64,000 nucleotides of DNA, taken from Ctenosaura bakeri. Lineage: Eukaryota > Chordata > Lepidosauria > Squamata > Iguanidae. The position numbers were made by a program, and so were the translations under genes. Under the pieces are notes generated by a model. It had not been told where the DNA came from. It did no database searches and saw nothing but the letters and a program-made list of their open reading frames with translations. This document shows positions 1 to 11,080 of this stretch, one piece after another; the stretch's first letter is position 1; the number at the start of each line of letters is the position of its first letter. The DNA lies in NCBI GenBank assembly GCA_948474755.1, contig CAOLHI010002560.1, positions 124,001 to 188,000 on the forward strand, given 5' to 3'.

Positions 1-894
1 TTAGGAAGCATTAGCTTTTTACCCAAATTCATTTGCTCCTGTGCAAGAACAATGAACAGGTCACTAAACAAATGAAAACATGCTAGTACCTAAAATTTAT
101 TTTATGGGAGTTTGAGTTCAGAATCCAGGGCCATACCTACACTTACAGGTGAAGCACATCTTGCTTTAGAAAGCTATACATTTCCAAAGTGTATGATATG
201 TTCTGGTGACAAAAAAAAAATGATTCATACAAAACCATCCATATAAGTGAAAAATATACATTAGGATGTTTTGATCAATAGAAGCTAAGAGTACAGAAAA
301 ATGCATACAAACGTCTACATTTGAAATAAAAATGTATACAAAAATACAAATGTTCATGAAGGAATGGGGAAGAGACTTTTGACCAGGCATGAAGCCAAGG
401 TGGGATGAGAAAACTGGTGCAATTCTAAATAAGAACAGGAGTGACAGATATTTTTTTTAATCCTTGGACACAATTCTGTACAGCACCAAGTGAGCAAGTT
501 CAATTGCATGCTACAAAGGAGCAGGCCGCTGGAGCTAAACACAGCTCTGCTAATGAAACACATAGCACTGTCTTAATGGCTGCTTCCATTCTTCTCTTTA
601 GTCTGATTACAATAAACAATAGCTGTGAGCCTGGCCCTCCCCAGCAGTTATTTTCATTCTAAATGCTATAGAAATTGCTTTCCTGGGACTCAAAAACTAA
701 TTTATGCAAATTGTTACATAGCATTACTGCCACTGTGATATTGCTATGCTGTTGAGATGGCTAATTACTGGAATAATGTAGTTTGTTCTCTGTTCTCCAG
801 TGCTGATGTTAAAAAGGAACAAAAGCTTGATATAATGAAAACAAGGGGTGTGAGAGAACTGAGTACTCTGTTAATATAACAATGAGGAAGAAGA
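1..894. other. Unassigned non-coding DNA
   Basis: No long reading frame and no repeat family that I recognise. The part from about 590 to 800 has mixed composition with homeodomain-like TAATTA/ATTA cores and little simple repeat. It could be a conserved non-coding element, but nothing in one sequence can prove that. Confidence 0.4.
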
Positions 895-1074
895 GGAGTG
901 AGGGGGGAAAAAATTGTGGCAGCACCTGGTTTTTATTTTCACATGAGCTTTCATGGATATAAACCCACTTCTTTAGATGCAATACAGAGTGATAATAAAT
1001 GCTCAAGTATAAAGCATATTTACACAGTATGGGAGTGGGATGGAATGTAACAGGATCCAGAAAGATGCAAATCA

Positions 1075-3149
1075 TAATAATAATAATAAAATTTATTTGT
1101 ATCCCGCCTCTCCCAATGGATTGAGGCGGCATTACAAAATATATAAAAACATTAAAACATTAAAATGCACCCTATCCTCCCCACCCTCCAACCCTTCTAT
1201 CCCCTTAAAACATATTAGTTAATTAAAACAAATTAAAAACAAGATTAACACAAAAGACAATGATGAGAGGCGGTGGAACACTAATCTGGGAAGGCCTGTC
1301 GGAAGAGAACTGTCTTGACTGCTTTTTTAAAGCAGTCAAGACTGGTAATGTGCCGGGTCTCCTCCGGCAGGCCATTCCATAACTTGGGAGCGACAGAAGA
1401 AAAGGTCCTCTGGGTAACCGCAGCCAACCTAGTTCTGATTGGCTGCAGTAAATTCCTCCCAGAGGACCTTAGTGTGCGGGGCGGATTATATGGGAGAAGG
1501 CGATCCCGCAAGTAGGCTGGCCCCAAGCCATGAAGGGCTTTAAAGGTAAAAACCAACACCTTGTACTGTGCCCGGAAACTAATAGGCAGCCAGTGTAAAG
1601 ACTTCAGAATAGGTGTTATATGGTCAGTTTTAGATCTTCCGGTGACCAACCTGGCTGCCATATTCTGAATTAATTGAAGTTTCCGGACTAAGCACATGGG
1701 TAGCCCTATGTAGAGCGCATTACAGAAGTCAAGCCGTGAAGTTACCAGTGCATGTACCACTGTTTTTAGGTGTTCCAAGTCCAGGAAGGGGCGCAGCTGG
1801 CGTATCAGCCGAAGCTGATAGCAGGCACTCCTGGCTGCCGCATCAATTTGAGCTGTCATCTGAAGCGGCGAGTCCAGGAGCACTCCCAAGCTGCGGACAC
1901 AGTCTTTCAGGGGAAGTGTGACCCCGTCTAGAACTGGTTGACAAACCTCTATACCTGGGCTGGGGCCCTTAACAGCAAGTACCTCCGTCTTATCTGGGTT
2001 CAGCTTCAGTCTGTTTTTCCTCATCCAGTCCATTACTGCTTCTAGGCATTCATTTAGAGGTGAGATGCCATCCTTAGTTGATGCTGTTATCCGAGGCATG
2101 GAGAGATATATCTGGGTGTCATCAGCATACTGATAGCACCTTGCTCCATGCCTCCTGATGATCTCTCCCAGCGGTTTCATGTAGATGTTAAATAGCATTG
2201 GGGACAGGACGGCGCCCTGAGGGACACCAGATTTAAGCTCCTTTTTCGAGGAGCAGCTGTCCCCAAGCATCACCATCTGGTATCTACCTGAGAGATAGGA
2301 CCGGAACCACTTAAGTGCAGTGCCTCCGATCCCCAGCCCTCTCAGGCGTTCCAGAAGGATACCGTGGTCTATGGTATCGAAAGCCGCTGAGAGGTCCAGG
2401 AGTACCAGCAGGGTCACACTTCCCCTGTCGATACCTAGGCGTAGATCATCCACTAAGGCGACCATGGCAGTCTCGACTCCATATCCTGCCCTGAAGCCAG
2501 TTTGAAATGGATCTAGATAATCTGTTTCATCCAAGACAGCTTGGAGCTGAAGGGCAACAGCCCTCTCGATCACCTTGCTTAAAAATGGAAGATGGGAGAC
2601 TGGTCTGTAATTATTCATATCCAGGGGATCTAGGGAGGGCTTTTTTAGAAGCGGCCATATAATCGCTTCTTTTAAACAAGCTGGAAAATTGCCCTCCCTG
2701 AAGGATGCATTAATAATATGTCTTAAGTAGGTCTTAATTGCAGCTCCTTCCTGGACGACCAGCCATGAAGGGCAGGGATCAAGAGGGCAAGTTGTCCTTC
2801 TTACCTTTCCAAGGAGCTTGTCTACGTCCTCGGTACTCACTGACTGGAACTGATCCAGTATAATCTTGTTCACGGGGTTGCTGGACGCTCCATTTGTGAC
2901 CTCTGCTATAACACCGGCATCCAAGTCGGCTCTTATCTGAGAGATTTTATCTGTGAAATGATTATTCAAGGCGTCACAGCAAGCTACGTTAGGTTCTAAC
3001 AACGAGTTCAGGGGAGTGGGTATCTGAGTCAGATCCCTTACCACCCTGAACAGCTCTGCTGGACGAGAAATCGCAGACGCAATACGTGCAGAGAAGAAGG
3101 TCTTCTTCGCTGCATTTATTGCCACTCCATAGGAATGAAGGAATTCTCA
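1075..3149 (-). mobile_element. L2-clade LINE, 5'-truncated, inserted in a Penelope element
   Basis: This is an L2-type non-LTR retrotransposon on the minus strand. Its 3' end carries a (TAA)n tail at about 1075-1090 next to TTTATTTGTATCCCGCC, typical of lizard L2 tails. TCATAA occurs at 1072-1077 and again at 3147-3152, consistent with a short target duplication. PLE sequence resumes on both sides as GATGCAAATC and AACCCTTGCC, matching the uninterrupted copy near 9970. So L2 landed in an existing PLE. It lacks the N-terminal endonuclease part and would be immobile. Confidence 0.87.
1281..3125 (-). CDS. L2 LINE reverse transcriptase, N-terminally truncated (614 aa)
   Basis: An uninterrupted 614-residue frame reaches almost to the 5' truncation point. 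RT motifs are intact: LDLSAAFD near residues 242-249, SGVPQG near 299-304, and the catalytic YADD near 333-336 (bases 2118-2129). A thumb and C-terminal segment of L2/CR1 type follows. The product would reverse-transcribe LINE RNA at a nicked target. The APE endonuclease that normally precedes RT is absent, and the first ATG is probably internal to the original ORF2. Lack of any stop over 1.8 kb suggests a fairly recent insertion, unlike the surrounding PLE. No host promoter is visible. Confidence 0.88.
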   Translation of the reverse strand: MAINAAKKTFFSARIASAISRPAELFRVVRDLTQIPTPLNSLLEPNVACCDALNNHFTDKISQIRADLDAGVIAEVTNGASSNPVNKIILDQFQSVSTEDVDKLLGKVRRTTCPLDPCPSWLVVQEGAAIKTYLRHIINASFREGNFPACLKEAIIWPLLKKPSLDPLDMNNYRPVSHLPFLSKVIERAVALQLQAVLDETDYLDPFQTGFRAGYGVETAMVALVDDLRLGIDRGSVTLLVLLDLSAAFDTIDHGILLERLRGLGIGGTALKWFRSYLSGRYQMVMLGDSCSSKKELKSGVPQGAVLSPMLFNIYMKPLGEIIRRHGARCYQYADDTQIYLSMPRITASTKDGISPLNECLEAVMDWMRKNRLKLNPDKTEVLAVKGPSPGIEVCQPVLDGVTLPLKDCVRSLGVLLDSPLQMTAQIDAAARSACYQLRLIRQLRPFLDLEHLKTVVHALVTSRLDFCNALYIGLPMCLVRKLQLIQNMAARLVTGRSKTDHITPILKSLHWLPISFRAQYKVLVFTFKALHGLGPAYLRDRLLPYNPPRTLRSSGRNLLQPIRTRLAAVTQRTFSSVAPKLWNGLPEETRHITSLDCFKKAVKTVLFRQAFPD

Positions 3150-5899
3150 TAACCCTTGCCCTACATTTTCAAAGGGCTGCTTAAGGTGGTATAGATATTT
3201 CAGATCTTTGCAATAGTCAGTTAGTGTTGATGTGTGAAAGCAATACATCTGCTTTCCAAAAGTCAGTTTCCCAGGATTTAAAATATTCTCTGAGAAGATT
3301 CCTTTTCATTATAGGTGCAGTAGTGAAGACTCTTGTATTAATATATGTAGTTTGCCATGAAGCCATTGTCTTTGTTTATACTTTTGCTAATGGATTGGAA
3401 TTTGTAGATATAATTCAACTCAGCAGTTTTATCTTTCTGGTCTTCTTTTGTAATTTCCTTGTTCAAGGATCACAGCCTGTAAATCCCTTACTGTGCATCC
3501 AGGGAAGCTGAAATGTTCTGCAACTGGTTTTGCAGTCTTGCCAGTCCTAATATCAGATCTGTGTCCTCTTGTGTACAGACTGTCCTCTTTGCCCAATGTA
3601 GAGTGTAGAGGGACATTGCTGTCACAGGATGTCATATATCACATTGGAGGAAGAGCAAGTAAATATATCTCTGATGTTGTGAGTGAGGTTATTGGCCCCT
3701 GTAATATTGTTTCCAGAGTACATATGGGGACAGAGTTGGTATCTGGGTTTGAGACAGGATCTTCTCCCTATTCAGGTAGTAAGTAAATGTTTAAGATTTG
3801 GAGGCTGTCTGTAGGTCAAGAAAGCCCTGTCTACCAAAGCTTGTAAGAGGGCTGTGTTATTCTCAAGCACTAGTTTTAGCTTGCTGATGATGTATTTAAG
3901 TGGTCTCAGCTGAGGACTATAGGTGACTATTAGCAGTGTTCTGTCATTTTGTGTTTTGGGTCTGTCTTGTAGTTCCTGGGTATTAATCTTGCCTTGTTAA
4001 TTTCTTTCTTCACCTCCTAAGGTAGGTATTGTTGTTTGAGAAACATCTGTTGTAGATTCAAGAGTTTTGAGTTTCTATCTTTTGAGGCTGAGCAGATGTA
4101 GTTTCAGCAGAGGGTCTGGCTGTAAACAATAGATTTGCTAGTGTGTTCTAGGTGGAAACTGGAGGCATGCAAGTATGTTTAGCAAGCAGTGGGTTTTTGA
4201 TAGAAGGCTGGTGCTTAGAAGTCCATTGTACAGTTTCACATTGGTGTCAAGAAAGTGAATTTGTTGCGTGGATTGTTTCAGGCTCAGGTTGATGGGAGGG
4301 TGGAAATTGTTGAAATCCTGGTGAAACTTCTAAAGCGATTGCTTCCCATATGGCCAAAGTACAAAGATGTCATCAAGAAACTGTAGGTAGAGGAGAGTTT
4401 TTTGGGTGCTCATGCTGAGGAGATATTCTTCTAGGCCAGTCATGAAGATGATTGCATACTGTGGTGCCATGCGGGTGTCCATAACAGTGCTACAGACTTG
4501 GAGGGTACATATTATTCCAAAAGTAAATTAATTGTAGTATGAAGTGGCAGAGTTAGGTACTATAGCTTTGTTGAGGATGGTGTTCTTGGTGGCTGTAGTT
4601 CATTCCTGGTGTAGGATGTTGGTGCAAAGGAAATCCACAGCCACAGCAACTAGGATGATGTTTTCTGGGAGGTTGTGGATGGACTGTATTTTCCTCACAA
4701 AATCAGTTGTATCCTACATGTAGCTTGAAGTGTTGTTGGCATATCACCTGAGAATAAAGTCCCCACAGTCAGGGTTCTAATGCTTGAGACAGTAGGTCTT
4801 CCTAGATTGCATCATTTGTGTGGGTAGTAAATAGAAGATGGGCTTCCGGGGTGTCCATTTGAATTCAGCCCTGTACATAAGTGGAGAATTCTCTGAATAA
4901 TTTGTGTAGTTCCTTCAGATCCTTCAGTGGGATATTTGGAAAAGATTCTGTAAAATGTGATACTGGACAGTTGCTTCTCAGCCTTCTGTATGTAGTCTAA
5001 CTTGTTCACGTTGACCACAGCTCCCCTTTTGTCAGCCTGCTGTATAATAATGTCAGCATTATTTCTGAGGTGACATCTCATTCCATATGGCTGAGATTGT
5101 GTGGTAAATTATGTCTCTTGTTGATTATCTCAGTTTAGGCATGACCACAAAAGATCCAATTCCACGTTCCCGCCTTATGGAAGGGTCCACATAGAAAACA
5201 TATCCTTGTGCGTTGGTGCAGTGACCACTGTCATGTGGTGTAGACTGAAGTGATGTTTGTGAGTTGTCCTGGCTCATGTCACTCTCCCTGAAATATTCCT
5301 TGAGTCATAGATGGCAGAAGAAAGCCTCCAGGTCACCACAGAATTGAATCATATGTGTAGATTTAGAGGGGCAGAAGAATAGGCCTTGTGAGAGGACAGA
5401 CTTAGTGCGTGACTGGAAAGGTATACTTAGTGTGTGACTGGAAAGGTATACAATATTACTGTCCAAGTTGGTAGTATTTCTGCTGTGGGCCATGGGGGCC
5501 TGTAGTAAAAGAGAGTTTCTCTTCTTCTTAGAGAAGCAAACTGTATCACATAGCTGTTTTTCCTTTCTCTGCAAAAATTCTGCCCAATCTTCTGTTGCGT
5601 AGAGGGCTGGTGGTTGTGTATATGTAGTTTCAAATCTCAGATCTCTTTTTTGATCGGCTCTTGCTTGCTGTATAAGATGCTGATGAGAAAGTAAGTAGTT
5701 TCCTGGAGTGGATGTAGCACAATTTGCCTCTGTAATTTATTTATCGTCCATAGTGGATTTTTCACCTTTAGTCCCTTAGAAATGATGTCTTACTGTTTGC
5801 ATTTATTTAGAAAGATGATGTGTATCTGTACCTGGCCAAGTCTTTTGAAGAGATTGATGGACTTTGACTCCACCCAGCTAAATCAGGTGCTTTCCATTG

Positions 5900-6090
5900 T
5901 GAGAGCAATATTACAGGGGTCAATAACATCATTCATAACATCAGAGCTACATCCACTTGATTTACAGGTTGCAGTCTTTGAACAAGGAAATTACAGAGGA
6001 GGACTAGAAAGAGAAACTGCTGAATTGAATTATATTCAGAAATTCCAATCCAGTCAGTCTGTCAAGACTTTATGGCAGTTAAAGAAACCA
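5900..6090 (+). mobile_element. Penelope-like C-terminal fragment, opposite orientation
   Basis: The plus strand reads LQVAVFEQGNYRGGLE followed by a Penelope-like C-terminal end, matching minus-strand text near 3430-3480. Upstream, AATATTACAGGGGTCAATAAC corresponds to the complement of about 3690-3710, with an internal deletion. It lies head-on to the larger PLE copy. Confidence 0.7.
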
Positions 6091-6430
6091 TGAGGCGATA
6101 AAATAATTATATACATCCTACACACAAGGAAACATATTTGGAAGCACACTGTATTTTAAAATATAGGCAATCTGTATTAAAATAGAACAGCAGCATAATA
6201 TTAATTACAGATAAATATATTTCAGAAACAGCTTAATGAAATAAGTTTAAAATCTGTTACAAAATACTGTGATTTAAACAAACCAAATATATAAATTTAT
6301 ATTAAAACCATACAGCCTTATTGATAATATACAACTTTGGGTATCCGTACACCTCCTGAAGCTATGACCCCATATGACACCTCAGATATTTAAGCCAAAG
6401 GGAATGCTTAAATTATTATTTGTGTGCCAT
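6091..6430. other. AT-rich unassigned stretch
   Basis: AT-rich sequence with no recognisable motif. The lower part may be the 3' UTR of the following minus-strand LINE. Confidence 0.4.
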
Positions 6431-9400
6431 GGCCCTTCAAGTTTTGGCAGCAGAGAAAAAAACTTTGCAACCTCCTCTGTTACTCTTTTTTTTTTTTTTT
6501 TGGTATCCTCTAACAAATATATCAGATACCATTCCACCAGTCTGCCTGGGAACTTGCCTAAGAGAGGTTGTTACTAATCTTAATCTATCATCTTTATATA
6601 ATATACAATAGAAAAGTACATGAGGTAAAGATTCTACTAGTTGCTCTTCACAGGGGCAGTCCTTATACTCAATTAATTGAAAATGTCCTTCTAATATAGC
6701 AGATGGAATTATGCTTAATCTAGCTTTGCTGAACATCATCTGGTATTTGGGAATTGCTAAACTTTCTAGCTAATTTGTACTTCCATTTGGATTAACCTCA
6801 AACCCAAACTATTGGAGGAGCAGGCAGTACATGCAGCAAATATAGAGTATTGGATGTCAATGTCTTTAATCCATTGTACAAGGATCAACTTTGCCCTAAT
6901 GTGAGAAGGATTGTGTCTGGGAGGCCCAAGCCCTGTAGTTTTTCTTTCATAGATTTAGAAAGGTGAGTAATGTGAGTATCTCTCTGCATCAAATAAACAT
7001 ACCCAGGCTATGCTCCTGCAAAAATAAGTTTCAACCAATACCCTAAGGCCCATTTCCATGCAGTACCTTCAACTGATGTACACCCAGCTTCGAAATGTAA
7101 GACTGCTGATGGGACACAGTTTGGCACAGCAAACAATTTTCTAAGAAATGCAGAAAGAACTTGTTCCACTATTGGCAAGAAACTCAGGATCCAAATTGTG
7201 ATGCCCAACAGTAACTAAGGAAGGAAAAGCTATAAGCCTGGAATACCTTAACTGCATCAGGGATCAGTTTTCTGCCTTTGGTATAAAAGAATCAGACAAC
7301 TGATTTGTTGTCTTGTTGCATTCTGTACAGCAGTTGCCCAGTGTAAAGCCCAGGAACAAGATGCATGGAAAATAACCCCCAAATATTTGAAATATCTAAC
7401 TTGCTCTATTTTATGGCCAGCTGTGACCCAATTGAGTGTAGAGTGTTTTTAGGAAAAGACCATGATTTTAGATTTGTTACAGTTAATAATTAACTGGTTG
7501 CTGTCACAATATTCCATAAAACTCCTCAAGCCAATTTCAGAGAAGGAAAGGAGAACAGCATCATCCACATATAACAGTAAAAGGATACTAACCAAGGCCA
7601 GTTTGGGAAGGTGAAATATCTCTGAAGAGATAAATGCAGCAAGAGCATTAAAATATCAATTAAATAATGCAGGCTCAAGAACACATCCTTGTTGATACCT
7701 CTTTTAACTGAGATTATTTTAGTAAGATTACCCTGTAATCCCCACCTCACTTGTATTGCGGTATTGCTCTATAGCTTCATAATTAACCTAAGTAATTTTT
7801 TATCAATAGAGGAAGCAAGGAGTTTGACTCCCAGTATGCCTCTAGGTATTGAATCAAATGCTGATTTCAAGTCTATGAAGATGACATATAAACTATTGCT
7901 ATATGCTCTTGAATATTTTTTTGCCAGATGATTTAGGACTAAACAATTATCTATGGTTGACTTGCCCTTCCTAAAACCAGCTTGTTCACCCATAACATTT
8001 TTTTTTCTGTCTCAGTCCATTCTGTAAGTTGATTATTGAGAAATTTGCTATATAATTTACCTACTACTGATAGTAACCTTATAGGATGATAGTTGGTAGG
8101 GTCATTATTGTCTCCTTTTTTTGTATATAGGAATGATAATGGCTTAAGACCAGCTATCAGGTAATTGGCCTGTCCTTAAAAAGAATTGTCAGCAAGGGTG
8201 TCCACCATGAAATACTTGCTTTTAAGAGTTCAGGCATGATTAAATCTGGCCCTGGTGCTTTGCCAGATTTCATTGTGGAAATTAGAGTCTTAACTTCATG
8301 TTGAGTTACAGAGAGCCAATGTGGAGTAACCAAAGTTTTCACAGAAGTGGTGCATATTTCTTCCAATAACCCAGGTTCAAGCTCTTCATAGTCTTTGAAG
8401 AGAGAGGAAAAATAGGCTTCTAATGTGTGTGCTGGTATATTACATTGGAGTGATATCGCAAAGTTAACTAATATAGTGTGACAATGACCCAAAGCTATTT
8501 AGTATTTCTTTGTAGGGAAAAAGTTAACAATGTTAATCATTACCTATACGTTATTTCCTTCCCCCCCCCTTTGTGTTCAATGCTTTATAATGTTTTTAAT
8601 AATAAAATAGATTTTAGTCAAGGTGTGGGAGTTGTCTTTCCTATATTTAAAATACAATTTCCTCAAATGATCTCTTGCCTCCAATCATTCTTTATCCAAA
8701 TCTGTAGCTACCCTCTTATATCTAACAGTGCAAGAACTTGTTTTTGTGCTTCTTATAATCTTAGCCAAAGTTGCAGTAAGCAGTTTTCCAGGACAACATA
8801 TTCATCATATGCTTCTGTGACAGTTTTTTAAGCTCCTTGTACCTTGGTGAATTTAATGTCATTAAGATCTTAATATTCATATTGCCTAACTATCTCAGCC
8901 TTTTCTGACTTATAGCCACTGCTGAGTTGTTGAACTATTGTTGAAGCCTTAGATTAATATCAATAGGGATTCCCAGGCTGAGGAAGAGGAGTAAATGATC
9001 ACTCTTAGGTTTGTCTGTCACACAAAATTTCACTGTATGTTTATAGATGGAATTGGAAACTAAAATGTAATCTATTGTGCTGCTCCCTTTTCCTGACATG
9101 TATGTATATTCTCCAGTTTGTTCAAACTTTGGGTACCCATTGCAATAGCAGAGGTTGGAATGTGGAAGGGGGCATGGGGGGGCCTACAGCATGAGGGGTG
9201 TGACCACTGTGTGCGGGGACATGGCTGCAGTGCATGGGGGCATGGCTAGCGTGTGTGGGGGCATGGCTAGGGTGCATGGCTAGGGTGCGCGGTGGTGTGG
9301 CTTTGGGCTGGGATGCCTCAAAAACATTGCTGCCCAGGGCGAGTCACCCCCCTGCCCCCCTATGACTGACCCATTGATTATTCTTAGTGCAAGGCACCTC

Positions 9401-9660
9401 ACTAACTGAACAAAACATGTGCTGGCATAATTAATCCGTATGTCCTTAGAATGGCTGTTAGTGTTAAGTATATAATCCTCGAGTTCATTAAGATGCCAGG
9501 AAAAAAAGGTCTCATTATCTAGCCCAGTTCTAGCATTATAATCCCACATCAGGACAAAATGTGATTTAGGGAATTGCATTTCCAACTTAACTATATCATC
9601 TTCTAATACCCCCATTTCCAGGTTATTTCTTCTCTATTAGTCATGGGAGGAATATATACA
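6431..9660 (-). mobile_element. Degraded APE-type LINE, clade uncertain (possibly Vingi/I-like)
   Basis: Minus-strand pieces follow the order of a non-LTR retrotransposon. Endonuclease parts come first: a DYNARTG segment at about 9500-9560, equivalent to GDFNARTG, then IDYILVS and SDH text at about 8990-9090. An RT N-terminal part follows with MKSGKAPGPD (about 8230-8280), then QAGFRKGKSTIDN and FIDLKSAFDS (7850-7990). The catalytic YVDDAVLLS lies near 7545-7575 and FKYLGVIF near 7380. A Cys/His C terminus, CPCEEQ...H...C, is at about 6620-6660. Frames are broken throughout. A hAT MITE sits inside at 9143-9368. The clade is not secure from motifs alone. Confidence 0.72.
9143..9368 (+). mobile_element. 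Small hAT MITE with internal minisatellite, copy 1
   Basis: A 226-bp non-autonomous element flanked by a perfect 8-bp duplication, ACCCATTG (9135-9142 and 9369-9376). Its 5' end CAATAGCAGAGGTTGG is a decayed form of the CAGTGGCGGAGCTTGG end seen at 43460. The interior repeats GGCATGGCTA-like units about every 18-20 bp. It interrupts the minus-strand LINE. The 8-bp TSD and CAGTG-type ends support hAT. Confidence 0.78.
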
Positions 9661-9714
9661 TTAATCAATAATAAGCACATAAATCCAAAATTGATCAACC
9701 ATACCATAGCAATC

Positions 9715-10230
9715 TGTCCATGTGGAGAATTTCAATCCATTAGCAGAGATATGAACAAAGGCAATGGCTTCATGGCACTCTACATATATTAGTACAAGAG
9801 TCTTTGTTACTGCAGCTATAAAAAATGGAATCTTCTCAGCTAGAGTTTTCAATGCAAGGAAACTGACTTTTGGAAAGTAGGTTTCTTGCTTTCACACAAG
9901 AGCACTAACTGGCCACTATAAAGGTCTAAAAGAGCTGTATCACATTAGGCCGCCCTTTGAAAATTTAGGACATGGGTCACAATTTGCATCTTTCTGGCTA
10001 CTGTTATATTCCATCCCACTCCCACAACAGTGCTCATGCAAAAATAAAGCCCAGTTAGTTTTAAAGGTGCTGCCACATTTCTTTTTCTTTTCACCCTTCC
10101 TATCCTTTCTGCTTCTAATGCAATAATAGAAAACTATGCTAGGACTGCTTCTCTGGACAAATGGTGTGTGATAAGTCAAAGAAGCTAGAGAAGACCTTGG
10201 TGAGAACTGAAGCTGCAAGAGAAGATGTGT
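9715..10230 (+). mobile_element. Penelope-like 3' fragment
   Basis: Plus-strand match to the last coding part and 3' tail of the PLE: TTTCAATCCATTAGCAGAGA, then CCCTTTGAAAATTTAGGACA, CATCTTTCTGG and CATCCCACTCCCACAAC. This copy shows what the 895-5790 copy looked like before L2 split it, so it serves as an empty-site reference. Confidence 0.72.
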
Positions 10231-10715
10231 TATTTGTCAACAATCCCAGGTTTAGTTTTCAATTGCCTTCTTGACCTGGATATATTGCCAGATATCACAA
10301 AAAGCCAGTCCCTCTCTCACTGTTCTATATCACCACTCACCTCTTTCTGCAGGCTTCCTGACCCTCTGCGTAGAATTTTCAGGGGCAGGAAGGGGTTGCC
10401 ATGAGGAAGCAAGGATGAGGAAGTTCTCTTTCACTAGCCTGTTGACGGACTTGTAAATCTAGATCCAACCCAATAACAAGTATGGACTTGAAGTATGGCT
10501 TCAACAATGACCTTGTGGTATCTAGTGACATCTACAAATCAAGAAAGCAAATGGAGTTTTCCTCAATGAACAGACCCCTCCTGACCATGGAAAAGAGAAC
10601 CTGGATGCAGCTCATTGATCCAGCCCCATCTTCCTTCATCTAATACATCCTGATAAAAATCTTGAGGGGTCTATCACATTACCTTTAACTGCTTCCATAG
10701 GCTTTAGCCTAGAGA
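10231..10715. other. Unassigned non-coding DNA
   Basis: No coding potential, RNA gene or repeat recognised. Confidence 0.4.
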
Positions 10716-10830
10716 TGGGTAAAGTGTAGCCTTCCAGATGTTGTTGAACTGCAACTCCAAGTATAGCCAATGATAACCAATGCTGGAAGAGGCAGTCCAA
10801 CAATATCTGGAGGGATGCACATTGCCCACT
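10716..10830. mobile_element. Palindromic MITE (CCAGATGTTGTTG type)
   Basis: The arms GGGTAAAGTGTAGCCTTCCA...GTTGTTGAACTGC and GCAGTCCAACAATATCTGGA...ATTGCCCA are inverted relatives around a short centre. This is a familiar reptile and amniote palindromic repeat. A decayed partial relative follows at about 10984-11080, with CCAGATGTTGTTGCACAG and CTGTTCAACATCT. Confidence 0.6.
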
Positions 10831-11080
10831 TCTGCTTTAGCTGTATGATTTCCACATTCAGCAGTTCACTAATGTCCAGCTAAATAAATAGTTCACCCTT
10901 ATTGGTTGCATGGGCCTTGCCTAGTGCAGTCTGGGATTTATGGAAAATAACCATCTGGGTCAAGACCTCATGGGAAGCATGTGGTCATCCAGATGTTGTT
11001 GCACAGAAATTCTCAGCACCCCTAGCAACCAGAACCCATGGTGAAAAATAGAGGAGTTGCTGTTCAACATCTAAAAGGCC

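Larger units (their letters stand above)
895..5790 (-). mobile_element. Penelope-like retroelement, decayed, split by an L2 insertion
   Basis: Reading the minus strand from 5790 down to 895 gives a broken Penelope-type polyprotein. N-terminal text includes a NADIIIQQADKRGAVV-like stretch (about 5000-5060). The RT core has a DTRMAPQYA motif (about 4460-4490) and FLDDIFVLW with the catalytic DD (about 4346-4386). A GIY-YIG-nuclease-like C terminus follows at 3430-3640, with HRSDIR and PVAEHF. The 3' non-coding tail lies at 3151-3190 and continues at 895-1074, interrupted by L2. Stops and frameshifts are frequent, so it is a dead copy. PLEs are reverse-transcribing elements that use a GIY-YIG endonuclease rather than an APE nuclease. 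Opposite-strand pieces of the same family lie at 5900-6090 and 9715-10230. Confidence 0.82.

Noticed and set aside
1315..2505. Short plus-strand frames across the L2 region
   Set aside because: Antisense shadows of the intact L2 RT frame.
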